64,000 bases of DNA. Origin: Mesorhizobium australicum WSM2073 (GTDB lineage: Bacteria > Pseudomonadota > Alphaproteobacteria > Rhizobiales > Rhizobiaceae). Position numbers and translations under genes: made by a program. Of this stretch, positions 23,260 through 31,802 are shown in pieces. The notes below the pieces were generated by a model. The model made no database searches and was not told the origin of the DNA. It saw only the letters and a program-made list of their open reading frames with translations. Positions within the stretch are counted from its first letter, which is position 1. Every line of letters starts with the position of its first letter. The stretch is from the NCBI RefSeq assembly GCF_000230995.2, contig NC_019973.1:3610001-3674000 (forward strand), read 5' to 3'.

Positions 23260-23650
23260 GGACGATTCTCACCCGACGTGTACCGCGCGGGGGTAGCTTA
23301 GAACCGCCAGTGAGCGCTCATTGCGATCAGAGTGGACGATATCGCGCTCGTCGCCAGGATGGCCAACCAAATTACGAGATTGCGAGAGAGGCGCCGCCGG
23401 CGACCTTGTCGCATACGCTTTCGCCAGCGTTCACCTTGATTTGCGCCTCCGTATCTCCCCATGTCGATCGCTCAGCAATGCCTCAGGCCCAGGCATTTTC
23501 GGCTCAGCCAAAATTTAATACAAGCGCTCGCTAATTTGTTCTTCCCGGGCTGAAGCCTACCCTGGCAAGCTTCCAACTCCCTCTCTTAGCGACCAATTAA
23601 CGTTTCGCTAACCGTGCACAGTTCCCCGCCCATGGCCATACCTCCCAGCG
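23260..23650. other. Spacer after lolD, nothing recognised
   Basis: About 390 bases without a supported gene. Two short overlapping frames here have no ribosome site and atypical composition and were not accepted. No strong terminator hairpin was seen. Composition becomes AT-richer toward the promoter at 23652. Confidence 0.5.
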
Positions 23651-23651
23651 G

Positions 23652-23680
23652 TTGACAATGGAACAAAATTAGAACAAATT
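23652..23680 (+). promoter_or_regulatory. Promoter with LexA-type SOS box (GAAC-N7-GAAC)
   Basis: A perfect -35 hexamer TTGACA is at 23652-23657. Immediately downstream, at 23661-23675, is GAAC, seven bases (AAAATTA), GAAC: exactly the direct-repeat LexA operator described for rhizobia and other alphaproteobacteria. It lies in the promoter spacer, where a bound repressor would block RNA polymerase. The -10 is weak (AAATTA-like, around 23675-23681). The site is 34 bases upstream of a 28-codon gene with a strong ribosome site. Confidence 0.7.
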
Positions 23681-23708
23681 AGAAACATATCCACAACAGG
23701 AGAGAGTT

Positions 23709-23795
23709 ATGACCGATTTGGTTCAGGATGTCGTCTCGCTGGTTTGCATGAGCGCGTTTCTTGTCTCCATGGCGATCTGGATCGGAGCCATGTGA
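23709..23795 (+). CDS. 28-aa single-helix membrane microprotein, putatively SOS-regulated
   Basis: A very short gene: ATG at 23709, TGA at 23793-23795, product MTDLVQDVVSLVCMSAFLVS followed by MAIWIGAM. It is preceded by AGGAGAGAG four bases upstream, close to an ideal Shine-Dalgarno. Residues about 8-26 form one hydrophobic helix; the N terminus is acidic. Together with the upstream LexA-type box this recalls SidA of Caulobacter crescentus, a 29-aa SOS-induced inner-membrane division inhibitor; no sequence homology to SidA is claimed. Not part of lolD or the protease gene. Function is inferred only from size, topology and promoter. Confidence 0.72.
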   Translation: MTDLVQDVVSLVCMSAFLVSMAIWIGAM

Positions 23796-23907
23796 TTTGG
23801 CGGCGTCGGCCGTCGCTGTTTCTCGAAGGCCAATGCCGCCCCGCCGTTAAGCTTTTCTTGCCGCAGCAAAGTTAGGGTGCGTCTCCAAGGCAGGGAGCAA
23901 CGTCCAG

Positions 23908-25158
23908 GTGTCGCCCATCGTCACGGCCATTCTCGTGGCCAGCAATCTCGGGCTGATCTTTCTCCTGATGACCGTGCCGCTTGGTTTGCGCACGGTCAGG
24001 TCGAGCCGCATCGTGGCGATGGACCGGCAGCGCCTGTGGCAGGCGCTGTGGCCGCTCGGCAGCGATGCCGGCTGGTCCGGCGAGATCCTGTCGGCGCAGC
24101 CGCTGGACGAAGAGGGCGTCGCCCGCGTCACGCTCTCTTGGGAAGGCCGCGATGGCAAGCCGATAGAGCGCAGGGCGCAGTTTGAAGATGTCGTCGAGGG
24201 CAGCCGCTTCTCGATGCGGGTGATCGAGGACACCGCGCTCGATAGCTCGTTCTGGAAGGACTATGGCGAGACCGCCGAACTGGTTTCGGAGGGAAGCGGC
24301 ACGCGCGTGACGCTCAGCCGGACCGACCGCTACCGCGGCGTGGCTTTCCTGGTGTTTCGCTATTTCGCCATGCGCCGCGAGCTCTCCAAGCTGCAGCGTT
24401 GGGCAAGGACCGGGCAGTATCGCAAGGGTGGCTGGTTCGAGCATCCGCTGAGCCAGGTCGGCTTTGCCGTGTTGTCGGCATTGATGCTGTGGCCGTTCTT
24501 CGGCCTTCACCTCGGCGGGCTGGCGCTGGCCGCGATCCTGACGTCGGTGGTGGCGCTGCACGAACTCGGCCACATGGCGGCGTTCCGGCTGACGGGCCAT
24601 CGCAGGGCGCGGATGATCTTCATCCCGCTGCTTGGCGGCATCGCCATTGGCGGCCGGCCCTATAACAGCCGTTTCGAAGTGGCCTTCGTGGCGTTGATGG
24701 GGGCGGGGTTTTCCGCCTTCCTGGTGCCGATCGTCATCGCCGCCAGCGTTCTTGCCGGCGGCGAGGGTCACAAGGCGGCTGCCGCGCTACTCGCCGCACT
24801 CGCAGGCTGCGCTGCCCTGTTCAACATCGCCAATCTGGTGCCGGTGTGGAAGTTCGACGGCGGCCAGGTGCTGCGCCAGATCTGCCCGGGGCCGGTCGTC
24901 CTGGCGCTGGCGTCCTTCTCGCTGCTTTCGGCCTTTCTGGCGCTTGGCTGGCGGGCCGGTTTTTCCCTTGGCTTCCTGCTCGCGGCCGGTGCGGTCTTTT
25001 CGATTCTCAGCCTGCTCACCGTCGGCAGCGGGGTGAAGCCACGTCACGAACTGGAGCCGATCGGCACTGTCGACCGTTTGGTCATCGCCGGGGCCTTGCT
25101 GGCGGTGTTCGCCATCCACGGCTGCGGCGTGCTGTGGGCGTCAGGGCAGTTGCTCTGA
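23908..25158 (+). CDS. M50-like membrane zinc metalloprotease
   Basis: A 416 aa membrane protein starting with GTG at 23908 after a CAGGGAG ribosome site. Residues 1-24 form a signal-anchor helix; residues about 30-160 look like a soluble SRPBCC/START-like domain (by pattern only). The rest has about six helices with the zinc-protease motif HELGH (H218, E219, H222) and a later Asp in VPVWKFDGGQVL (D317), equivalent to the third ligand of site-2-protease-type M50 enzymes. Substrate unknown. It ends 19 bases before the convergent lipB. Confidence 0.88.
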   Translation: MSPIVTAILVASNLGLIFLLMTVPLGLRTVRSSRIVAMDRQRLWQALWPLGSDAGWSGEILSAQPLDEEGVARVTLSWEGRDGKPIERRAQFEDVVEGSRFSMRVIEDTALDSSFWKDYGETAELVSEGSGTRVTLSRTDRYRGVAFLVFRYFAMRRELSKLQRWARTGQYRKGGWFEHPLSQVGFAVLSALMLWPFFGLHLGGLALAAILTSVVALHELGHMAAFRLTGHRRARMIFIPLLGGIAIGGRPYNSRFEVAFVALMGAGFSAFLVPIVIAASVLAGGEGHKAAAALLAALAGCAALFNIANLVPVWKFDGGQVLRQICPGPVVLALASFSLLSAFLALGWRAGFSLGFLLAAGAVFSILSLLTVGSGVKPRHELEPIGTVDRLVIAGALLAVFAIHGCGVLWASGQLL

Positions 25159-25177
25159 GCTGGTTGGGCCGAAAGGA

Positions 25178-25945
25178 TCAACCCGTCTTGCGGGCAGCCT
25201 CGGCCGGCAAAGCCGTCACGGGACCAAAAACATCCTCGAAGGCTGATTTCAGCGCCAGATCCAGATCGGCCATGCCGAGGGGCAGGCCGAGGTCGACGAG
25301 GCTAGTGACGCCGTGATCCTGGACGCCGCAGGGCACGATGCCGCCGAAATGGGAAAGGTCCGGCTCGACATTGATGGCAATGCCATGGAAGGTCACCCAG
25401 CGCCGCAGCCTTATGCCGATTGCCGCGATCTTGTCCTCGGCAGGTGAGCCGTCGGGCAAAGCAGGGCGATCTGGCCGTACCACCCAGACACCAACCCGGT
25501 CCTCGCGGCGTTCGCCGCGCACGTTGAAGGCGGCGAGCGTGCCGATGATCCACTGTTCGAGCGCCGCGACGAAGGCGCGCACGTCCTCGCGCCGGCGCTT
25601 CAGGTCGAGCATGACATAGGCGACCCGCTGGCCTGGCCCATGATAAGTGTATTCGCCGCCGCGTCCGGCCGCAAAGACCGGAAAGCGATCGGGTTCGATC
25701 AGGTCCTCGATGCGGGCGCTGGTGCCGGCGGTGTAGAGCGGCGGATGTTCGACCAGCCAGACCATTTCGCCGGCAGCCCCGCCGCGGATCGCCTCGGCGC
25801 GCGTCTCCATGAACGCAAGCGCATCGGGATAGGCGACAAGGCCCGGCTCGACCAGCCATTCCACCGGGGCCGAACCGGGCAAGGGCAGGAACGACGTGGC
25901 AATCTGGCTGCGTTCTGGCATGGCGTCTCTCTTGTCGCCTTCCAT
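25178..25945 (-). CDS. lipB: Octanoyl-ACP:protein N-octanoyltransferase
   Basis: First enzyme of lipoate biosynthesis; moves octanoate from acyl carrier protein to lipoyl domains. The 255 aa protein carries [20 protein letters not shown], the [20 protein letters not shown] block with the catalytic lysine, and the acyl-enzyme cysteine in [16 protein letters not shown]. The ATG at 25945 is given; an in-frame ATG at 25921 has a better-placed AAGAGAGA site and may be the real start. Confidence 0.95.
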   Translation of the reverse strand: MEGDKRDAMPERSQIATSFLPLPGSAPVEWLVEPGLVAYPDALAFMETRAEAIRGGAAGEMVWLVEHPPLYTAGTSARIEDLIEPDRFPVFAAGRGGEYTYHGPGQRVAYVMLDLKRRREDVRAFVAALEQWIIGTLAAFNVRGERREDRVGVWVVRPDRPALPDGSPAEDKIAAIGIRLRRWVTFHGIAINVEPDLSHFGGIVPCGVQDHGVTSLVDLGLPLGMADLDLALKSAFEDVFGPVTALPAEAARKTG

Positions 25946-26064
25946 ATGGCGATATCAGGCGGAAACGTCCAGTTCGCCGTGCGCTTGGGCGCCGAGCATC
26001 CGACGCGCCGGCAAGACAATGAGTGCTTGCTGGTTCAATTCGCAGCTGTGTCGTCAGGATGATT

Positions 26065-26149
26065 TGGTGCGGTCGAGAAGACTCGAACTTCCACGGGTTG
26101 CCCCACAGCGACCTCAACGCTGCGCGTCTACCAATTCCGCCACGACCGC
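26065..26149 (-). tRNA. tRNA-Leu (anticodon GAG)
   Basis: On the minus strand an 85-base class II tRNA: acceptor GCGGTCG pairs with CGACCGC, discriminator A, and CCA is encoded (26065-26067). The anticodon stem CAGCG/CGCTG encloses loop TTGAGGT, so the anticodon is GAG, reading CUC and CUU. A variable arm and the T-loop GTTCGAGTC are present. This explains why no protein gene lies between lipB and mtkB. Confidence 0.96.
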
Positions 26150-26181
26150 ACGTGGTAGAGCCGGAACCGACCGGCTCGCGG

Positions 26182-26210
26182 CGTGTAGCAAATCGTTTCC
26201 AGCGAAACAA
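26182..26210 (-). promoter_or_regulatory. Possible promoter of tRNA-Leu
   Basis: Read on the minus strand, TTGTTT (plus 26205-26210) and TACACG (plus 26182-26187) are separated by 17 bases and lie about 33 bases upstream of the tRNA 5' end. The -10 match is weak, so this is a tentative call. Confidence 0.35.
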
Positions 26211-26338
26211 GTGCGCCACGAGTATTTAATCGCTGGGAATGGCTATAACGGATCAATCGCTTTGCGCGCCCGGAAACGAAGGCGGCGGCGCGTCTTGGAG
26301 ACTGCGTCGCCGCGTCCGTCTTTCGCCCGAACCTGCGG

Positions 26339-27238
26339 CTACGCCGCCTGCTTCCTCCGCGCCAGCGTATCTGCCACAACCTCGCCAAACGATGAGGGCG
26401 TCGGCACGATGATGACGCCGGCCTCTTTCAGGATCTCGACCTTTTCCTGCGCGGACTCGCCGAAGGCCGAGATGATGGCGCCGGCATGGCCCATGCGGCG
26501 TCCTTTGGGGGCGGAAAGCCCTGCAATGTAGGCGATCAGCGGCTTCCTCATATTGTCGCGCGCCCAGATCGCGGCTTCGGCTTCCTGCGGTCCGCCGATC
26601 TCGCCGATCATGACCACGGCGTCGGTCTCGTCGTCCTGCTCGAACAGCTTCAGAACGTCCTTGAACGAGGAGCCGTTGATCGGATCGCCGCCAATGCCGA
26701 CGCTGGTCGACACGCCGATGCCGAGCGCCTTCATCTGCGAGGCGGCTTCATAGCCCAGCGTTCCCGAGCGGCCGACGATGCCGATGCGGCCGGGCAGGTA
26801 GATCGAGCCGGGCATGATGCCCATCAGCGCCTGTCCCGGCGTGATGATGCCGGCGCAATTCGGCCCGACCAGCCGCATGCGGTCCTCGAAGCGGTAGCGG
26901 CGCATGTAGCGCTTGACCTGCATCATGTCCTGCGACGGGATGCCGTCGGTGATGCAGACGCAGAGCTTTATCCCCGCATCCGCCGCTTCCATGATCGAAT
27001 CGGCTGCAAAGGGCGGCGGCACGAAGACGATGCTGGCTTCGGCACGGGTCTCGCGCACCGCGCCCTTGACCGTGTTGAAGACGGGCAGGCCGAGATGCGT
27101 CTGGCCGCCCTTGCCGGGCGTGACGCCGCCGACGAGCTTGGTGCCGTAGCGCTTCATGTCCTCGGCATGGAAGCTGCCGATCTTGCCGGTGAAACCTTGC
27201 ACGATGACGCGTGTGCTGCGGTTGAGCAGGATTGCCAT
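26339..27238 (-). CDS. mtkB: Malate--CoA ligase (malate thiokinase), alpha subunit
   Basis: Succinyl-CoA-synthetase-alpha-like subunit, 299 aa: CoA-binding Rossmann domain ([16 protein letters not shown] at 13-28) and the active-site histidine H251 in MGHAGAII, which is phosphorylated during catalysis. By sequence alone it could be SucD, but it lies 14 bases behind mtkA and in a block with malyl-CoA lyase and serine-glyoxylate aminotransferase, so malate is the likely substrate: malate + CoA + ATP to malyl-CoA, a serine-cycle step. The ATG at 27238 follows a GAGGACGG site; upstream in-frame codons belong to mtkA. Confidence 0.88.
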   Translation of the reverse strand: MAILLNRSTRVIVQGFTGKIGSFHAEDMKRYGTKLVGGVTPGKGGQTHLGLPVFNTVKGAVRETRAEASIVFVPPPFAADSIMEAADAGIKLCVCITDGIPSQDMMQVKRYMRRYRFEDRMRLVGPNCAGIITPGQALMGIMPGSIYLPGRIGIVGRSGTLGYEAASQMKALGIGVSTSVGIGGDPINGSSFKDVLKLFEQDDETDAVVMIGEIGGPQEAEAAIWARDNMRKPLIAYIAGLSAPKGRRMGHAGAIISAFGESAQEKVEILKEAGVIIVPTPSSFGEVVADTLARRKQAA

Positions 27239-27252
27239 TTTTCCGTCCTCCC

Positions 27253-28437
27253 TCAGGCTGCTTTTTTGTTGGTGGCCACGCGCCAGGCGGCGACGGCTTT
27301 TTCGGCGGCTTCGGCGAGCGTGTCGGCGACGATCACCGCCTCGCCGGAATCGGCCAGGATCTTGCGCCCTTCCTCGGCCCTGGTGCCGGACAGCCGCACC
27401 ACCAGCGGCACGTTGACGCCGACCTCGCGGATGGCCTTGATGACGCCCTCGGCGACCCAGTCGCAACGGTTGATGCCGGCAAAGATGTTGACCAGGATGG
27501 TCTCGACATTCTTGTCGCCGAGCACGGCGCGGAAGGATTTCGCGACCCGCTCGGGCGAAGCGCCGCCGCCGATGTCGAGGAAGTTGGCCGGCTCGCCGCC
27601 TGCGATCTTGATCATGTCCATCGTCGCCATGGCGAGCCCGGCGCCATTGATGATGCAGCCAATATTGCCGTCGAGGCCGACATAGGAGAGGCCGCGATCG
27701 CTGGCGAAGGTTTCGCGCGGGTCTTCCTGGCTCTTGTCGCGCAATTCGGAGATTTCGGGCCGCCGGAACAGCGCGTTCTCATCGAACGACATCTTGGCGT
27801 CGAGCGCCACCAGGCTGCCGTCACGGGTCACCACCAGCGGATTGATCTCCAGCATCGAGGCGTCGTAGTCGCGGAACACCTGGTAGCAGCTGAAGATGGT
27901 CTCGGTCGCCTTGCCGATCAGACTGTCCTCCAGCCCGAGCCCGAAGGCGATCTCGCGCGCCTGGAAGCGCTGCATGCCGACGCCAGGATCGACGGTGGCG
28001 CGGATGATCGAATCGGGTGCCTTCTCGGCTATCTCCTCGATCTCCATGCCGCCGGCGGCCGAGGCCACGATCATGACGCGCTCTTCCTTGCGGTCGAGCA
28101 CGAAGCCGAGATAGAGTTCCTGCGCGATGTCGACGGCTTCCTCCAGATAGAGGCGCGAGATCAGCTTGCCACGCGGGCCGGTCTGGTGGGTCACCAGCTT
28201 GCGCCCGAGCATGGCTTCGGCGGCGCTGGAAATTTCCTCATCATTGGCGCAGAGCTTGATGCCGCCGGCCTTGCCGCGCGCGCCGGAATGAACCTGCGCC
28301 TTCAGCACCCATTTGCCGCCGCCGATCTCGCGCGCCCGGTAGGTCGCCTGTTCGGGGCTGTAGGCCAGGCCGCCACGCGGCACATGGATCCCATGCCGGG
28401 CGAGCAGTTCCTTGGCTTGGTATTCGTGGATGTCCAT
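27253..28437 (-). CDS. mtkA: Malate--CoA ligase (malate thiokinase), beta subunit
   Basis: ATP-grasp subunit partner of MtkB, 394 aa, close to the 390 aa of characterised MtkA. It begins [17 protein letters not shown], has the ATP-grasp segments [20 protein letters not shown] and [13 protein letters not shown], and the [13 protein letters not shown] loop. Context again favours malate over succinate. Genes are read in order sgaA-mcl-mtkA-mtkB with short gaps and a GGAG site before each start. Confidence 0.88.
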   Translation of the reverse strand: MDIHEYQAKELLARHGIHVPRGGLAYSPEQATYRAREIGGGKWVLKAQVHSGARGKAGGIKLCANDEEISSAAEAMLGRKLVTHQTGPRGKLISRLYLEEAVDIAQELYLGFVLDRKEERVMIVASAAGGMEIEEIAEKAPDSIIRATVDPGVGMQRFQAREIAFGLGLEDSLIGKATETIFSCYQVFRDYDASMLEINPLVVTRDGSLVALDAKMSFDENALFRRPEISELRDKSQEDPRETFASDRGLSYVGLDGNIGCIINGAGLAMATMDMIKIAGGEPANFLDIGGGASPERVAKSFRAVLGDKNVETILVNIFAGINRCDWVAEGVIKAIREVGVNVPLVVRLSGTRAEEGRKILADSGEAVIVADTLAEAAEKAVAAWRVATNKKAA

Positions 28438-28458
28438 TCTTTTCTCCTCCCCAAATCG

Positions 28459-29421
28459 TCAAAGTGCCGCGACGTGCTGTTGGCCGGCGCGTTCGATGGC
28501 GTCGTTGACCACCAGAACGTTGCGCGCCATGCGTTCCGACGCGGCGTCGATCATCTTGCCGTCGAGTGCGGCGGCACCCTTGCCCTGCGCCTCCGCCTCT
28601 TTCAGCACTTCGAGGATGCGGCGGGCGCGCGTGACTTCCTTCTCCGGCGGCGAGAAGACGTCGTTGGCCAAGGCAATCTGCGAGGGATGGATCGCCCATT
28701 TGCCTTCGATGCCGAGCGCGGCGGCGCGTCTGGCGGCCGCCTTGTAGCCTTCCGGGTCGGAGAAATCGCCGAACGGTCCGTCGATGGCGCGCAGGCCGTA
28801 GGCGCGGCAGGCGACGGTCATCCGCGACAGGGCGAAATGCCACTGGTCGCCGGGATAGTCGGGATTGAGGCCGCCAATATTGACGGTCCGCGCCTTGCAG
28901 CTTGCCGCATAGTCGGCAACGCCGAAATGCATGGCTTCCAGCCGTCCAGGGGTGGCGGCGATAGCCTCGACATTGGCCATGCCGAGCGCGGTCTCGATCA
29001 GGGCTTCCAGGCCGACACGGGTCTTGAAGCCCTTGGCCATCTCGATCTGGTTGACCATGGCCTCGACCATGTAGAGGTCGGCCGGAACGCCGACCTTCGG
29101 CACCAGTATGGTGTCCAGCCGGTCGCCGGCCTGCTCCATGACGTCGACAACGTCGCGGTACATGTAGTGCGTGTCCAGCCCGTTGATGCGCACCGAGACG
29201 GTCTTGCCCTTGGCGCGCCAGTCGATGTCGTTCAGCGCCTGGATGATGTTCTTGCGTGCGCGTTCCTTGTCGGGCGGCGCGACGGCGTCCTCAATGTCGA
29301 GGAAGACGAAGTCGGCGGCGCTGTTGGCCGCCTTGTCGATCATCTCCGGGCTGGAGCCTGGAACCGCCAGCTCGCTGCGCTGCAGCCTGAGTTTCTTGAG
29401 GTGGTTAATGGTGTGGCTCAT
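28459..29421 (-). CDS. mcl: L-malyl-CoA/beta-methylmalyl-CoA lyase
   Basis: CitE-like lyase splitting malyl-CoA into glyoxylate and acetyl-CoA, 320 aa, near the 324 aa Mcl of methylotrophs. Mg-binding residues occur in DFVFLDIEDAVAPPDKERAR and in VGLEALIETALGMANVEAIA; the C-terminal part has GKWAIHPSQIALAND. The ATG at 29421 (MSHTINHLKKLRLQRSELAV) is chosen because upstream codons run into sgaA. With MtkAB it regenerates glyoxylate for the neighbouring SgaA. Confidence 0.92.
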   Translation of the reverse strand: MSHTINHLKKLRLQRSELAVPGSSPEMIDKAANSAADFVFLDIEDAVAPPDKERARKNIIQALNDIDWRAKGKTVSVRINGLDTHYMYRDVVDVMEQAGDRLDTILVPKVGVPADLYMVEAMVNQIEMAKGFKTRVGLEALIETALGMANVEAIAATPGRLEAMHFGVADYAASCKARTVNIGGLNPDYPGDQWHFALSRMTVACRAYGLRAIDGPFGDFSDPEGYKAAARRAAALGIEGKWAIHPSQIALANDVFSPPEKEVTRARRILEVLKEAEAQGKGAAALDGKMIDAASERMARNVLVVNDAIERAGQQHVAAL

Positions 29422-29432
29422 CGTCAACTCCC

Positions 29433-30623
29433 TCAGGCGGCTTCGGCGACCGGCACCGCGGCCGAGGCGCGGAAATGCTGGATGGCGGCGCCGACGCCGG
29501 AGCCCGGTGCCAGCCGGACCCCACAATCGAGCAGCGCCATTTCCGCCGCCGAAAGCGAGGCCAGCACCATCACCTCGTTCAGCCAGCCGAGATGGCCAAT
29601 GCGGAAAACCTTGCCGAACACCTTGTTGAGGCCGCCGCCCAGCGATGTCTGGTAAGCCTGGTAGGCGCGCTTGACGACGTCGCCGCTATCGATGCCATCC
29701 GGCACGAGAATGGCGCTGACCGTGTCCGAATGCCATTTTGGCGCCCTGGCGCAGAGTTTCAGGCCCCACGCGTCGGCCGCCTTGCGCACGCCTTCGGCGA
29801 GGCGATGGTGCCGGGAGAAGATGGTCTCCAGCCCTTCCTCGGCGATCAGGTCGAGCGAGGCGCGCAGGCCGCGCAGCAATTGTGTCGCCGGCGTGTAGGG
29901 GAAATAGCCGGCATCGTTGGCGCGGATCATGTCCTCGAAGGAGAAGAAGCAGCGCCGGTGGGTGGCGGTTCTCGAAGCGACGAGCGCCTTCCTGCTCACC
30001 GACAGGAAGCCAAGGCCGGCCGGCAGCATGAAGCCTTTCTGCGAGCCGCTGACGGCGCAGTCGACGCCCCATTCTTCCTGGCGAAAGTCGATCGAGCCGA
30101 TTGACGAGACGCCGTCGACGAAAAGAAGGGCAGGGTGGTTCGCATCGTCGAGCGCGGCGCGGCAGCCGGCGACGTCGCTGGTAACGCCTGTCGCCGTCTC
30201 GTTCTGGGTGCAGAAGATCGCCTTGATGCGGTGCGTCTTGTCCGCCTTCAGCCGCTCCGCATAGAGTTCCAGCGGAACGCCGGTTCCCCATTCGCAGTCG
30301 ATGACGTCGACCTCGAAACCGAGCCGTTCGGCCATGTCGACCCACAGATGCGAGAACTGGCCGAAACGCGACATCAAAACGCGGTCGCCTGGGCTGAGCA
30401 CATTGGTCATCGCCGCTTCCCAGGCTCCGGTGCCCGAGGACGGGTAGATGAAGACGCGGCCGGTCTCGTTCTTGAAGATCCGTTTGATGTCCTCGAACAG
30501 CGGCAGGGTGAGGTCGGGGAAGGTGGCCGCGCGCATGTCCTCCATCGGCAGGTTCATCGCTTGGCGTACCTGCTCGGGGATGTTGGTCGGCCCGGGAATG
30601 AAAAGATGGGTGAAACCGGCCAT
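29433..30623 (-). CDS. sgaA: Serine--glyoxylate aminotransferase
   Basis: PLP enzyme (class V fold) that transfers the amino group of serine to glyoxylate, giving hydroxypyruvate and glycine, the hallmark step of the serine cycle. Length 396 aa. The start MAGFTHLFIPGPTNIPEQVR is typical; the PLP lysine is K196 in SGSQKGFMLPAGL and the aspartate lies in LLFVDGVSSIGS. A GGAGGAG ribosome site precedes the ATG. First gene of the sgaA-mcl-mtkA-mtkB block. Confidence 0.94.
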   Translation of the reverse strand: MAGFTHLFIPGPTNIPEQVRQAMNLPMEDMRAATFPDLTLPLFEDIKRIFKNETGRVFIYPSSGTGAWEAAMTNVLSPGDRVLMSRFGQFSHLWVDMAERLGFEVDVIDCEWGTGVPLELYAERLKADKTHRIKAIFCTQNETATGVTSDVAGCRAALDDANHPALLFVDGVSSIGSIDFRQEEWGVDCAVSGSQKGFMLPAGLGFLSVSRKALVASRTATHRRCFFSFEDMIRANDAGYFPYTPATQLLRGLRASLDLIAEEGLETIFSRHHRLAEGVRKAADAWGLKLCARAPKWHSDTVSAILVPDGIDSGDVVKRAYQAYQTSLGGGLNKVFGKVFRIGHLGWLNEVMVLASLSAAEMALLDCGVRLAPGSGVGAAIQHFRASAAVPVAEAA

Positions 30624-30747
30624 GATGCGAACTCCTCCTGATCCAGCAAAGCGGTGGTGGGGAGTTTCGTTTCGACGGCCGATGCCAACAACACCTTGGC
30701 GGGTAAGATCTCACCGCATGCGGGTGGGTATGGCCTACCCGGTCGCC

Positions 30748-31416
30748 CTACCCGAAAGGCTGCCTTTGGCTACGCCTCTCTCGTGAATAGAGCGCGACCG
30801 CCATGGCGCGGTTGCGGACGTCCAGCTTGTCGTACAGATTCTTGAGATGGTACTTCACGGTATTTTCGGAGATGCCGGTCCGGGTGGCGATCTGCAAATT
30901 GGTCCAGCCGTCGGACAATACCGCCAGCAGTTCACGCTCGCGCACGGTAAGCCGGGATAGAGGCGTATCGTTGACCTTGTTGATGTCGATATAGGGGATG
31001 CAGATGCGGCCGTGCGCGACAGCCAGGATCGTGTCGAAGATGATGGCGGGATCGTCGAACTGGAAGCAGTAGCCCTGGGCCCCCAGGCGCACGCACTGTT
31101 TCAGGATGCCGATGTCATGGTCGTTTGAAAAGACCGCGATGCGAACGTCGAGCTTGCGGGCCTGGACCTCGGCCAGGACATCAGCGCCGTCCATGTCGGA
31201 CAGCTTCCAGCCGATCACGGCGACATCGAACTCCTGGACCGCTGCCAGCTCCAGGAAATGCCTGCCGCTTTGTACGGAGGCCAAAAGCTCGAAGCGCCCG
31301 TCGCAGTCCAGCATTTCGCGCAGAGCCGATATGACGAGCGGATTGCGTTCGGCCACGACCACGCGAACGCGCCGCTCGTCGATTGCCTTGTTTTCTGTCC
31401 GCGACCTGATCTTCAA
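30748..31416 (-). CDS. NarL/LuxR-type regulator with degenerate receiver domain
   Basis: Response-regulator-like protein, 222 aa from the TTG at 31416, which has GGAAG just upstream; the open frame continues to 31737 but those codons lack conservation, and a GTG at V18 is another option, so the start is uncertain. The C-terminal half is a LuxR/FixJ helix-turn-helix (LTVRERELLAVL through VKYHLKNLYDKL). The N-terminal half aligns with receiver domains, but the phospho-acceptor Asp is Gly (G69 in DVAVIGWKLSDMDG), the acidic pair is reduced to one Glu (AERNP) and the conserved Lys is Gln119. It lies 124 bases upstream of sgaA in the same direction and may control the serine-cycle block. Confidence 0.85.
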   Translation of the reverse strand: MKIRSRTENKAIDERRVRVVVAERNPLVISALREMLDCDGRFELLASVQSGRHFLELAAVQEFDVAVIGWKLSDMDGADVLAEVQARKLDVRIAVFSNDHDIGILKQCVRLGAQGYCFQFDDPAIIFDTILAVAHGRICIPYIDINKVNDTPLSRLTVRERELLAVLSDGWTNLQIATRTGISENTVKYHLKNLYDKLDVRNRAMAVALYSRERRSQRQPFG

Positions 31417-31802
31417 GGGCTTCCGGCTTTTTTGTTGCGGCTTGGGGGTCCAGCCGATGCCTGGACCTGCATCATGACAATTCTGCCCCAATCGCGCACG
31501 GGTGCTCTTTCCCCAGCGACATGCGCTGTCGCGTGGCCGGGCCACAAGCACACCCGCTTTTGACGGAATCGACCAGGTTGCGCACGCCGGACAATGTCGC
31601 GTCGGTGGAAAACGACGCCTTTGCGCAAGCGGGATTTTCGGCTGAATTCCCGTGCGTTGGAGCGACGGGCTGCGAAATCGAATCATGCCGCCGCTCCAAA
31701 TTTCTTGTTTGTGGTCGGACCCAAAACCGATTTCCACTTTTCGGAATCATGGTCTAGACCTGACTGGCAACCTTTCCGGGATTCTGATGGCTGGAGACGC
31801 TG
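31417..31802. other. Intergenic region between divergent regulator and mgtE
   Basis: 386 bases without a supported gene between the minus-strand LuxR-type gene and plus-strand mgtE. It must hold both promoters; no confident -35/-10 was identified and no Mg-sensing riboswitch could be recognised. A rhizobial palindrome lies at 31721-31745. Confidence 0.5.
31721..31745. repeat. Rhizobial intergenic palindrome (CCAAAACCG...TTTTCGG type)
   Basis: CCAAAACCGATTTCCAC followed by TTTTCGG and ATCATG reproduces, on this strand, the CCGAAAAGTGGAAA-CGGTTTT element widely scattered between rhizobial genes. The left CCAAAA can pair with TTTTCGG around a central loop. It is related in wording to the stem in the nuoI-nuoJ gap. 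Confidence 0.6.

Noticed and set aside
23310..23534. 74-codon and 65-codon frames between lolD and the microprotein gene
   Set aside because: No ribosome site, mutually overlapping, composition unlike coding DNA of this genome.
23672..23686. Second overlapping LexA box
   Set aside because: GAAC followed by AAATTAG and AAAC matches only one half-site exactly, so only the first repeat is called.
26339..28437. Calling the ligase pair sucCD (succinyl-CoA synthetase)
   Set aside because: Sequence alone allows it, but adjacency to malyl-CoA lyase and serine-glyoxylate aminotransferase, without sucAB or mdh nearby, favours malate-CoA ligase.
27232..29655. 807-codon open frame on + opposite mtkA and mcl
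   Set aside because: Shadow frame: both sense genes have intact catalytic motifs and ribosome sites.
31417..31802. Magnesium riboswitch (M-box) before mgtE
   Set aside because: Looked for conserved M-box elements; none could be recognised, only a rhizobial palindrome.
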